22,184 nucleotides of DNA from Phallusia fumigata (GCA_008931825.1 QXVZ01007167.1:1-22184), one strand, 5' to 3'. Positions 9,620-19,013 are shown, numbered from the stretch's first letter. The notes: a model not told the origin generated them from the letters alone. Made by a program: numbers and translations.

Positions 9620-11740
9620 ATGAATACCAGTGAATCTTCTTTGAACGATGCTGCGAAATTTCAGATGAAGAAGAGAATCGGGCTTTGGGGAGCTGTTGCC
9701 TTGACAACGGGGTGCATTGTAGGAACCGGAATCTTCGTCTCTCCCATCGGCGTCCTTCGCACTGTCCACGGGAGTGTCGGTCTCAGCATGCTCGTCTGGA
9801 TTGGCTGTGGCGTCATCGCTTTGATGTCATCGCTGTGTTATTGTGAACTTGGGACGACCTTCGGTGCATCGGGTGGAGATTACAATAACTTTAAGCTCGC
9901 CTTTGGGCCCTTGGTTGCATTCTGGCTCGTATTTTTAACAACAGTGTGGCATGCTGGCAACGCTGCCACCTTGCAGATCTTTGCTCGCTACTTGCTAGCC
10001 CCACTTTTTGGCGAAGGATGCAACCCACCAGAGAGTGTTATTAAGTTGGTTGCATTGGTAACGATGTGTCTGATCTTGTATCTGAATCACAGAAGCATCA
10101 CGTCCAGCGTTCGCGTGGAAATTTTTTTCACGTCAGCCAAATTCCTTGCCATGTCAGTTATAGCTGTGGTTGGGATGATTCATCTTGCCAAAGGCCGATC
10201 TGCCGGAGTTAATAACTTTCGGCATGCTTTTGATGGTGAACAGTTATCGCGTCTGACATTTTCTGACATTGCTCGGGCATTTCACGTCGGTATTTTTCCG
10301 TTTAGCGGATGGACAGTGCTCAACAATGTTACTGAGGAAATCGCTAACATGAAGAAAAACATGCCACGAGCTGCTATGCTTTCTCTCGGCCTGGTTACAA
10401 TCATCTACTTGTTTGTCAACGTCGGATACTTTTCGGGTAAACTTCCAGTTATTTTCCGACGTGAAAGGTTCTTCGAGTCAATAAACTGTTTGTCTCAAAA
10501 TGCGCAAAACGCGGAGATTTTTGACTTTTGACATTTGTAAGATTGGGTCGATCTTCCTCAAATGTATGCAAATTTATACTATAACACAAATATAAGCAAA
10601 TTTATACTATAACACAAATATATGCAAATTTATACAGTGAAAGCTTATTAATGTGTTACAGTTCTAACGGTTCCTGAAATGCTCGCAAGCAACGCGGTGG
10701 GAGTGGACTTTGCTCACCAAGTTCTTGGACCCATGGCTTGGATCATTCCAATTTCGGTTTGTACTTCGACTGCTGGAACTCAGAACGCAACTTACTTGTC
10801 AAGATCTCGAGTCCCGTTTGTTGCAGCCAGAGCTGGATTTTTACCAAAGGTGAAAATGGTTGTTATAACTATCGTCCGACCAGATAGCTAGACGGCACTA
10901 AATTGGTGTTCTGCCGAACACAATTTGCCAAAAATGTGAACAAATGTATTTCGGCGTCGGTGCAACAATGTCAGATAAAACAGGACCAACTTAAAATTAG
11001 ACTCAGCTATCTACTGTATCCAAAGGCAAATTTTTTTTTTTCATATTTAAGATTCTCTCTACAATCCATGTCACCTATCTGTCACCTTCGGTATCTCTTC
11101 TTGCCATGGGTCTTGCGATCTGTCCTTTTATACTGATGGGAGACTTCGACACTCTGATGGAGGCTTTCGGTTTTATTGCATTCATATGGCTGTGTCTTAG
11201 TTCCGTCAGTGTCCTTATACTTAGATGGAAGATGCCTCACCTACAAAGGCCTTACAAGGTAGATCGACTTAGACTACTTCGCAATTCCTAATGCCATTTT
11301 TAGAATATACCAACGCTGCATAGTATGTTGCTTCTAAAGCGGTCCCAAATTTTTGTGGAACCTTTAGCCAACAATATGAAAAACTATAAATTCGCAATGA
11401 GTTCAATGCTAAAGCTTTCTGCTTTTTGTGTTAAAAAAACGGAAAATCATTAATAACTGCTTTCATAACAGACTCGCAAACATTTACATTCCAGGTGCCT
11501 CTGCCCATACCGGTCTTCGTCTCCATATTTTCGGCATATTGTGCATTGGCTCCTCTGATCGACAACCCCAGTTTTGTCTATTTTTACGCCATCGGATTTT
11601 TCATCATAGCTACAGTAATCTATTATGCTTTCATGGTGAAAAAAGTGAAAGTTCCAGGAGAGGTTGCGTTTTATAGATTTTTACAGAAGGCGTTGATGGT
11701 TGCCGAAACTGATTGGGACGGCTTTGAGTTTGAAGGTTAA
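9620..11740 (+). CDS. SLC7A9-like: SLC7A9-like amino-acid transporter light chain, gene 2
   Basis: Four exons: 9620-10436, 10662-10849, 11052-11258 and 11495-11740, with introns of 225, 202 and 236 nt, all GT-AG. Exons 2 and 3 have exactly the same lengths (188 and 207 nt) as in genes 1 and 3. The product is 485 residues. The ATG at 9620 is chosen because the frame upstream lacks another ATG and the N-terminus is then similar in length to the sister genes. TM1 reads I-V-G-T-G-I-F-V-S-P, the loop cysteine is Cys134 (F-G-E-G-C-N-P-P), and TM6 reads F-S-G-W-T-V-L-N. Exon 4 starts V-P-L-P-I-P and ends A-E-T-D-W-D-G-F-E-F-E-G. It is closer to gene 3 than to gene 1 throughout exon 1. The expected role is heterodimeric amino-acid exchange at the cell surface; substrate is unknown. 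Confidence 0.93.
10565..10635 (+). repeat. 28-bp minisatellite, about 2.5 units
   Basis: The 28-nt unit beginning TATGCAAATTTATACTATAA is repeated at 10565, 10593 (one base change) and partly at 10621. It lies inside intron 1 of SLC7 gene 2. AT-rich local duplication of this kind is usually replication slippage. Confidence 0.85.
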
Positions 11741-12059
11741 CGATGGGACAGGATTAAGGATGCATATGTTAATTACCAAGTACAGGTGTTCTTGTCAATG
11801 TACAACAATGTAAAGGTTACGATAAAAATGGCGTCTACTTTGAAAATTGAAATTTCCGCTTGTATAAAGTTTAATGCCTAGTATCTCACTAAATATATGT
11901 TGTATGCCCAACATGTCTTGTATTGATGCAATTTTACCCCAGAACGTGCTTCTATCTAATATTGCTTTTTGAGGATGTGTACAGTTGCCAGTTTGTCGCG
12001 TGCCTTTTCCCATGCATTATTAATTAAAAAATGTTGATTATCCGCTCATGCAGCCTTAC
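11741..12059. other. Spacer downstream of SLC7 gene 2
   Basis: AT-rich. No canonical AATAAA lies close to the gene 2 stop; the first clear one is at 12117-12122, about 380 nt downstream. A 72-codon minus-strand frame (11795-12013) resembles nothing I know. Confidence 0.4.
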
Positions 12060-12297
12060 CGCCTGTTTTCATAAAAATGCGAGTTTTGTTGTGTGTTTGT
12101 AAAGCAGTTACTGTTTAATAAAGAATGTACGATATCAAGGGAGTAGTGCAATAGGAGCGAGCCGGTGCTCCGTTCCGACACCTCTACAACATCTGATGAT
12201 GTGTCATGGGTGTCAATAAAAGTGAAAGAGTGGTAGGCTTGTGCAGAGTGCTCCGACACCTGTTGTTTATCACATGTTTGTCCAGATTTTTGTTCAG
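12060..12297 (-). other. Possible minus-strand exon, unknown gene
   Basis: A 238-nt open stretch is bounded by a good acceptor (TTTCTTATTTCTAG) and a good donor (GCG|GTAAGG) on the minus strand. The translation is polar (contains S-S-D-V-V-E-V-S-E-R and Y-E-N-R-R) and matches no family I recognise. No partner exon was found. It could be chance, part of an antisense transcript, or an exon of a gene nested between the SLC7 copies. Confidence 0.2.
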
Positions 12298-12442
12298 CTA
12301 GAAATAAGAAAGTTTTTATTACCGAAAGTTGGGGCATGTAGGCCTTGAATAGAAAAATAAATCCTAAATGTTATTTGTTTTGTTGTGATATAGATCTACT
12401 AAGCAAAGGTTTGCAATAAAAATAAGACTTTCACTCTGTTCA

Positions 12443-12463
12443 GCTACATATGCCGCCAATACA
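12443..12463 (+). promoter_or_regulatory. Possible 5'-leader acceptor of gene 3
   Basis: A pyrimidine-rich tract ends in TTTCACTCTGTTCAG at 12443, 20 nt before the start codon at 12464. It could be a 5'UTR intron end or a trans-splice acceptor. No RNA evidence is available. Confidence 0.25.
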
Positions 12464-14354
12464 ATGACCAGTACAAGGGGTGAAAATCATGTTCCAAAAC
12501 TGGTGATGAAAAAGAGAATTGGCCTTTGGGGAGCAGTCGCCTTGCAAATCAGCAATCTTGTGGGTTCTGGGATTTTTGTATCTCCAGTTGGTGTTTTGCG
12601 CACTGTTCATGGGAGTGTCGGTCTAAGCATGTTGATCTGGCTCGGCTGCGGCATCATCGCTATGATGTCATCACTCTGCTACTGTGAGCTTGCAACAACC
12701 TTTGGAGCCTCGGGTGGAGATTACAATAACTTTAAGCTCGCCTACGGACCTTTAATTGCTTTTTGGTTGGTTTGTACCCAAACGTTTTGGCACCCTGGCA
12801 ACGCTACCACCCTGCAGGTTTTTGCTCGCTATCTACTAATCCCTTTTTTCGGGGAAAGCTGCGATCCGCCAGAGAGCGCCATTAAGCTGATCGCCATCTT
12901 GGGTTTGTCCGTTCTTATCTACCTTAATCACAGGAGCATCACCACCAGTGTCCATTTTGAGATTTGCTTCACAGCTGCAAAATTTCTTGCCATGGCACTC
13001 ATTGCTATAGTTGGGATTGTTCACCTGACCAAAGGGCGACCTGCTGGCGTTCACAACTTTCAGCACGCGTTCGACGAAACACATTTATCCAAAATGACGT
13101 TTACCGACATTGCACGGGCGTTTCACGTCGGCCTGTTTCCATTTAGCGGTTGGTTGATGCTAAACCACGTCACAGAGGAAATTCAGGATATGAAGAAAAA
13201 CCTGCCCCGTGCTGCTATACTATCTATGTCTCTTGTCATCGTTATCTACCTGCTCGTCAACGTCGGTTACTTTTCAGGTAATCCTTAGCGTACATTTGCT
13301 TTTACAATGCTCGCAAATACGATTCTAATGTAGTGCGCCTACTTTGTAGTTCTGTTTTAGTAGCCGAACTGTGCTATTAATTTCCAAGTAACAAATAACA
13401 TTTCATATATCTAGTCCTCAGTGCATCCGAAATGTTATCATCGAAAGCGGTAGGTATGGAATTCGCCTATCAGGTTCTCGGACCAATGGCATGGATTATT
13501 CCGATCTCAGTTTGTATTTCTACAATTGGAAATCAGAACGCTAACTATCTAGAGACTGCTCGAATTCCATTTGTGGCGGCCAGAGCTGGACTTTTGCCCA
13601 AGGCAAGTCGTTTTATGACCTCTCTGTGTTTTATTGAACATTAGATCCCTATTCAGCACGTTCAATGCTATAATGTATACTTTACATACTCACGGCTGCA
13701 CTGTTTGACAGATCCTTGCTACAATTCACACAGCCTACTTGACGCCAAGTGCCTCTATCTTTGCCATGGGTCTGACTGTTGTTATCTTCGTTTTCCTGGG
13801 TGACATTGAAATGCTGATGGATGCGTTCGGGTTTGTGACATGGACTCTTCTCTTTCTGAGCGCTGCTAGCCTTCTTATACTGAGGTGGAAAATGCCTAAC
13901 CTTCCAAGACCTTACAGGGTTAGCATAATTGTTTTCTTTAACCTATTTTTACTGTACGTCAATCATGTACCAATGCGCCTGTCAACATGTTTACAATACA
14001 TCAACTACAGTCAACGGTCAAAAGTGATCTGATGCAAAACCTCAAGTAGTCATTCATTTATTGTTCCAGGTGCCTCTGCCTATTCCGGTAATGGTTTGTA
14101 TCTTTGCAATATATTTCGTGTTGGCTCCCCTCATCGACAAACCGAGTTTCGTGTACTTCTATGCTGTGGGTTTCTACGTCATCGTCGCGATCTGCTACTA
14201 TGTTTTCATCGCTCGCAAACACACCTTCCCCGGGATAGAGATGTTTCATAAATTCATGCAGAAATTGCTAGTTGCGGCGGAGACCGACTGGGACGGATTT
14301 GAATTCGAAGTCGCGCGTCAAACAAACGAAAAATCTGAGGAAGACAATAAATGA
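12464..14354 (+). CDS. SLC7A9-like: SLC7A9-like amino-acid transporter light chain, gene 3
   Basis: Four exons: 12464-13277, 13415-13602, 13712-13918 and 14070-14354, with introns of 137, 109 and 151 nt. Intron 2 uses a GC donor (AAG|GCAAGT), and keeping the 188-nt exon length requires it. The product is 497 residues. TM1 differs from its sisters: Q-I-S-N-L-V-G-S-G-I-F in place of T-T-G-x-I-V-G-[TS]-G-I-F, so the start of the helix is altered while the binding motif remains. The loop cysteine is Cys133 (G-E-S-C-D-P-P), and TM6 reads F-S-G-W-L-M-L-N. The C-terminus has the longest tail, ending E-K-S-E-E-D-N-K. The last codons and stop spell AATAAATGA, so a polyadenylation signal overlaps the stop region. 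The expected role is heterodimeric amino-acid exchange; the TM1 change may alter substrate choice, which is inference. Confidence 0.92.
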
Positions 14355-14571
14355 TTCTTTACAGCATGCAACTTTTTTGTGTTCCTAATAATCGATTATC
14401 ATTTATTGGTCTGTCACTAGCATAACCAAGTGTGCGTTTTCCTTTCATTTATTGCTTTAAGCTATTATCAGTTTTGAAACCCAAGTTCACTTTTGCTTTT
14501 CGAAATTGCTTCGAAATTGTACATTGAAGTAGGCTCCTGGAAAAAATCCTTAAGTTTTACATTATTTAGGT

Positions 14572-15096
14572 TACTTGGCTCCCCTCGAAATTTGGGCTTG
14601 CTTCGCTATTGATTTTATCAAGGAATGTTTTTCCTATGTCGGTCGGCCGATTCTCAATCTGCTGACTGAGGAGATACGAGATGTTAAACGGAACATGACA
14701 AAGATGGCTGTGTTTTTGATCATTCCAGTGACTACGATTTACATGATTGTGAACATCGGTTACTTTGCAGGTACTTTTTAAAACTTGATCAGGAGCTAGT
14801 TGCCTATTGTAACATCGGCGACCGGCAAGCACCAAAATAGTTTAAATGTTTCCGGCAAAGTATTAGGATACAATCTTTTAGATAACGTTAGAGGCGGTGG
14901 GCAATCGTAAAATCCGCCCATCGCAGCGGCCTTGAACGCATCGCACTTCCAGAGTATATCGCGCGCCCTGTTTCATTGCAGCTTGACACCGCCTGTTGAT
15001 ACGTTATGAAGTCTGGGTAACTAAACTTATAAATTGAAAAATCCGTAATTTTTCAGTTCTCCCAGCGACCGAAATGCTGTTTTCGGAAGCAGTTAT
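14572..15096 (+). pseudogene. Broken SLC7 copy: 3' part of exon 1 plus start of exon 2
   Basis: From 14572 to 14770 the plus strand reads Y-L-A, then F-S-Y-V-G-R-P-I-L-N-L-L-T-E-E-I-R-D-V and N-I-G-Y-F-A-G, ending at an intact donor (GCAG|GTACTT). This is the end of exon 1 and is closest to gene 1, but roughly 20 codons before the T-E-E motif are missing and the conserved TM6 Trp is Arg (G-R-P in place of G-W-P). A TTTTTCAG acceptor at 15056 is followed by V-L-P-A-T-E-M-L-F-S-E-A-V (first V completed across the splice), the start of exon 2, after which similarity ends near 15096. The first 600 nt of exon 1, the rest of exon 2 and exon 3 are absent. It is a truncated relic in the array's main orientation. 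Confidence 0.8.
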
Positions 15097-15280
15097 TCCG
15101 AAGCATTCCAATGCGTATATTTTATTTGCAGCAAAAAATGTGTATGTTTACCTCTATAGAATCAGGAACACACATCTTTTATACGCAACATACCCAAACT
15201 ACTTAACTTCCATAAATTTTCCCTGAGGTAAATGAAATCTCCCCGAATGAACATCACCCGGCTTGGGTGGGAGCATGGTT

Positions 15281-15501
15281 TCAGGCCGCGCGTTTCTCTT
15301 GGTCAAATCCTTCTCAGTCGGTTTCAGACACACTGGCGAGTTTCTGAATGAAGATTGTGACTCTGTGCTTGTCCGGGATGCGCCAACGCTTCACCATGCA
15401 GAAGTAATACGCCATGAGCGTGATGACGAATGATGACGTACAAAGCGATCGACCAGAAATATTGGACATGGATCTTGAGCCAGCGGTGCCGTTACCATGA
15501 A
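15281..15501 (-). pseudogene. Inverted SLC7 exon 4 relic, close to gene 1
   Basis: The minus strand matches gene 1 exon 4 almost base for base in places, for example GTTGGCGCATCCCGG, TCACAATCTTC and GAAACTCGCCA. It carries a 10-nt insertion (a near-duplicate of GTCATC) that breaks frame. The Trp codon of E-T-D-W-E-G-F is TGA, and a final stop follows at 15281-15283. It sits 180 nt past the plus-strand exon 2 relic but in the opposite orientation, so a local inversion joined to deletion of exon 3 is the simplest history. It is not functional. Confidence 0.82.
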
Positions 15502-15566
15502 GCTACGAGCAATCTACAACACACATCTCTGGAATATAACAGTTTTTGTCAATGCATATAAACCGC

Positions 15567-16255
15567 AGTCCTCGAGATTGAAAGGTTTGTCAGATTTTCG
15601 CACAAATGCCACTTTCGGTGCACGTCACAGCTCAATTTGGATTTTGACTGTGCAAAACGAAGCACACTAATAAGGGGTCAATGTAATGCAAGAATATGAA
15701 TAAGTACCAACTAAAAAGACTATAGCATTGAGTTTGCAAACGACTTAAAGGTACGCGATGCGTTAATTTCTGCATGCTTCAAACAGCACTTATTCGTAAG
15801 TAGGCACTTGTTATGCGCTTCTGTACACGTGCGATAGTTGCTGAAACGCAGCGTAGGAATCTTCTGTGTATACCAATTGCCCGCCGTTGTTTGCCTACAT
15901 CACTTCTGCAAGAAACTGCATGTAGTAAATAAGTAGCGTAAGGCCGAGGGCAAAAAGTTGCAATAATAAAGCAGCTGGGATGACTGTTTCCACAGGAAAA
16001 CGGAATTGAACTTACTGAAAAAATTACGAGTCTGTTTTAGCGCAGTCGGGCTTTGTGGTTGACAGTTGATAGGCTAATATTATTCTCGCATGCTTTGTCA
16101 CAACTTTGAAAGCATTTATGTTAACCCTGTTTGAGCCATATTCTAGGTATTTATTATAACACTGAAGTTTAAAGCATCGTGTATATGTCAGAATTGGCAA
16201 AATACAAATTGATAACAAAGTACACCTGAGACATATTCTCTGTTATCGCTTGGCC
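15567..16255. repeat. Non-coding direct repeat copy 1, ends at an N
   Basis: 689 nt that recur at 16257-16953 with roughly 4% substitutions over the part I compared and small indels, including a 9-nt indel near the start. The copy ends exactly at the N at 16256 with TTATCGCTTGGCC, the same bases that end copy 2 at 16953. No gene is recognised in it. Confidence 0.9.
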
Positions 16256-16256
16256 N

Positions 16257-16953
16257 AGTCCTCGAGATTGAAAGGTTTGTCAGATTTTCGCACAAATGTC
16301 CCTTCTGCCACTTTCGGTGCACGTCACAGCTCAGTTTGGGTTTTGGCTGTGCAAAACGAAGCACACCAATCAGGGGTCAATGTAATGCAAGAATATGAAT
16401 AAGTACCAACTAAAAAGATTATAGAATTGAGTTTGCAAACGACTTAAAGGTACGCAATGCATTAATTTCTGCATGCTTCAAACAGCACTTATTCGTAAGT
16501 AGGCACTTGTTATGCGCTTCTGTACACGTGCGATAGTTGCCGAAACGCAGCGTAGGAATCTTCTGTGTATACCAATTGCCCGCCGCTGTTTGCCTACATC
16601 ACTTCTGCAAGAAACTGCATGTAGTAAATAAGTAGCGTAAGGCCGAGCGCAAAAAGTTGCAATAATAAAGCAGCTGGGATGACTGTTTCCACAGGAAAAC
16701 GGAATTGAACTTACTGAAAAAATTACGACTCTGTTTTAGCGCAGTCGGGCCGTGTGGTTGATAGTTTATAGGCTGATATTATTCTCGCATGCTTTGTCAC
16801 AACTTTGAAAGTATCTATGTTGACCCAGTTTGAGCCATATTCTAGGTATTTATTGTAACACTGAAGTTTAAAGCAACGTGTGTATGTAAAATTGGCAAAA
16901 TACGAATAGATAACAAAGTATACCTGAGACATATTCTCTGTTATCGCTTGGCC
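16257..16953. repeat. Non-coding direct repeat copy 2, starts after an N
   Basis: Starts right after the N with AGTCCTCGAGATTG, the same bases that begin copy 1 at 15567. The similar minus-strand open frames in the two copies differ mostly by amino-acid-changing substitutions, so I do not treat them as genes. The arrangement fits an unmerged contig overlap. Confidence 0.9.
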
Positions 16954-17271
16954 TAAGTTTCAGTGGAATGCCAGGGTAGTTGTACTGCTTGCGCTGCAAA
17001 ATTTAATCACATCCTTCGACACTAAGCAAACAACGGTTACCGGAACTTGCACGAAACTAGTTACAGCACATATAGTGCCCACACCAAGTTGTTGGTGGTT
17101 TTGGAGTTCTGGTAGTTGAAACCCGCAGTCAGTAATTCTATCAAACAATCAAGTTTCGAGATGCAGATTGATACAAGTATAAGATTTACATTCAAGTAAA
17201 ATATGTGCATCAAATTGCAGGTCCATTAGTCAGAATCCTTGTGCATTCATAAGCACATTTAACAAATAGTG
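16954..17271. other. Upstream region of SLC7 gene 4
   Basis: Contains CAAATTGCAG at 17211-17220, followed by GTCCATTAGTCAG. The same leader-like segment precedes the dead exon at 18761, so it probably is the 5'UTR of gene 4 entered through a splice or trans-splice acceptor at 17220. Confidence 0.4.
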
Positions 17272-18073
17272 ATGGGAACTGATATTGAACAAACCAACAA
17301 GGTGCACAAGTTCGAGCTAAAGAAGAGAATCGGGCTCTGGGGAGCAGTTTCCTTGACAACCGGTTCGATTGTGGGTTCAGGAATCTTTGTATCGCCAGTA
17401 GGCGTTCTTAATGCTGTTCACGGAAGCGTTGGTGTTAGTCTCCTTATTTGGCTCGGCTGTGGCGTCATCGCTATGATGTCATCACTCTGTTACTGTGAGC
17501 TCGGGACCACTTTGGGTGCATCTGGTGGAGATTACAACAACTTTAAACTCGCCTATGGACCTCTNACTTAGACGGAGCTACCTCATGAGCATTTGGGATG
17601 TGCAATCTGCAACAGTTTCGTTTTGTTTCTGACACAGTTCTGACCTATTAAAAAGCCAAACAATATAAACCTATCCATTTAGACGGCGTTTTTTTAATGG
17701 AAGAAGGAACACTTTTCTGGACCTTTTTCCGACATTGTCAGAGGCATTGAAATTTAGCACCAGGATCAACTAACTGTTTATACTCAACCACTTGGCACAA
17801 CTTTGCTTCCTTTTATTCCAGGTGCCATTGCCAATCCCGATCATCGTGTGCATTATATCCCCGTACTTCGTGGTTGCTCCGCTCATCGACAACCCAAGTT
17901 TTGTTTACTTTTACGCCCTTGGATTTTACGTGCTCATCTCGATCATCTACTACATATTCCTCGTTAAAAAGTGGGAAGTTCCGGGTATCGGCCGATTCAA
18001 CCTGTTTGTGCAGAAATTTCTTCTCGTTGCCGAAACAGAGTGGGAAGGATTCGAATATGAACGTAACGAGTAG
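17272..18073 (+). CDS. SLC7A9-like: SLC7A9-like transporter gene 4, interrupted by an assembly gap
   Basis: Exon 1 starts at the ATG at 17272 and reads G-L-W-G-A-V-S-L-T-T-G-S-I-V-G-S-G-I-F-V, then S-S-L-C-Y-C-E-L, before stopping at an N (17565) in the middle of A-Y-G-P-L. The last exon is present and intact at 17822-18073: acceptor TTTTATTCCAG, V-P-L-P-I-P start, A-P-L-I-D-N-P, A-E-T-E-W-E-G-F-E-Y-E-R-N-E end. About 520 nt of exon 1, all of exons 2 and 3 and two introns are missing. Sequence between the N and 17821 reads as intron 3. Both remaining pieces have clean frames, so the gene may be intact in the organism. A real deletion is the alternative. Confidence 0.8.
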
Positions 18074-18465
18074 AACGAAAATACCGATTATTACAAACTT
18101 TTGCAACATCGATTTGTTTTTCGCAAACGACTTTTGTTTTGTAGTTGCACCGTGAACTTCACTTTCGGATAAGATTTAAAGTGACCCGTTAAAGTAGAGC
18201 TGCGAGGAATCGTTCCCTTATACGTCACCAGCAGGGCCAGATTTGTTAGCATCACAATATAAAGTCTCTGCATAAAGAACACAACTGGATTTAAGTTTTA
18301 TCCGCGTGGACAAAATAAAAACTCCAGTTGAAGTATAGTGCAACAAAGGGTGTGGACGAATAAAACTCTTGAAGGAATAAATTCAACTGATGTCTGTGAA
18401 CATTGTGATTTTGCTTAGACGGTGAACTTGAAAAACACTTAAATCGCAGAGAGACACTTGACACG
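18074..18465. other. 3' flank of gene 4 with clustered AATAAA signals
   Basis: Three AATAAA motifs lie at 18314-18319, 18359-18364 and 18376-18381, about 240-310 nt past the gene 4 stop. They are the likely polyadenylation region of that gene. No coding sequence is seen. Confidence 0.45.
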
Positions 18466-18485
18466 CACGTGGCAGGTGCACCTGC
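18466..18485. promoter_or_regulatory. Clustered E-box motifs
   Basis: CACGTG (18466-18471) is followed at once by the 14-nt perfect palindrome GCAGGTGCACCTGC (18472-18485), which contains CAGGTG and CACCTG. Such sites are bound by bHLH or zinc-finger (Snail/ZEB-type) factors. It lies between gene 4 and the dead exon at 18761, about 330 nt before the latter's former start, and could be a leftover promoter element. Chance cannot be excluded. Confidence 0.3.
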
Positions 18486-18760
18486 GGTTTTTGACGGTCG
18501 TTGCTCCTGTGGAGTAACAAATGACTAAAGAAAGAAGGTTGCATTACGATAACAGAAGGATAAAAACAAAGATGACAGGTTTCTGTTTAGAAGTGTGATA
18601 ATTGATTGCAAACATGGTCTGCCTTGTTTCCGTTGCATTTTACGCAATATTTCATGCACACGCCGTGTTAGTACTTTGCAACTCGAAACATTGAACCAAG
18701 ATGTTGCTATCGAAGCAATAGAGTTGTTTCTTTCCAATCCAATGTTGGGTCAATTTGCAG

Positions 18761-19013
18761 GTCCATCAGTAAGCTACCCTTTGCCTGCTTTCACAGACCC
18801 CTTAACCTAACAATGATGCGTACTGATGTTGAACAAATTAAAGAATCCGACGCTGGAGAGCAGTGTAACTTGTCGACCAGTTCGACTGTAGGTTTAGGAA
18901 TCTTTGTACGGAGAGTTGGTTAGTCTCATTATTTGGTTCAGCTGTCGCGTCATCGCTATGATGTCATCACTTTGTTACTCCGAACTCGGAACGACGTTTG
19001 GTGAATCGGGTGG
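18761..19013 (+). pseudogene. SLC7 exon 1 relic, closest to gene 4
   Basis: A leader (TTTGCAG|GTCCAT) shared with gene 4 precedes ATG codons at 18813 and 18816. The sequence after them follows gene 4 exon 1 base by base through T-D-V-E-Q, a shortened TM1 and the segment CGTCATCGCTATGATGTCAT (S-S-L-C-Y region). There are frameshifts, an in-frame stop and about 33 nt missing after TM1. The Cys of C-Y-C-E is Ser. Similarity stops abruptly at GGTGG (19013), in the middle of the S-G-G-D-Y motif. No later exons are seen before gene B. It is a dead duplicate of the 5' end of gene 4. Confidence 0.82.

Noticed and set aside
11795..12013. 72-codon minus-strand open frame after SLC7 gene 2
   Set aside because: No homology to SLC7 exons and no splice sites; probably chance.
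16024..16932. Two similar minus-strand open frames (16024-16218 and 16723-16932) as a small gene family
   Set aside because: They are the same locus duplicated at the N, and differences between copies mostly change amino acids, with no sign of protein-level constraint.
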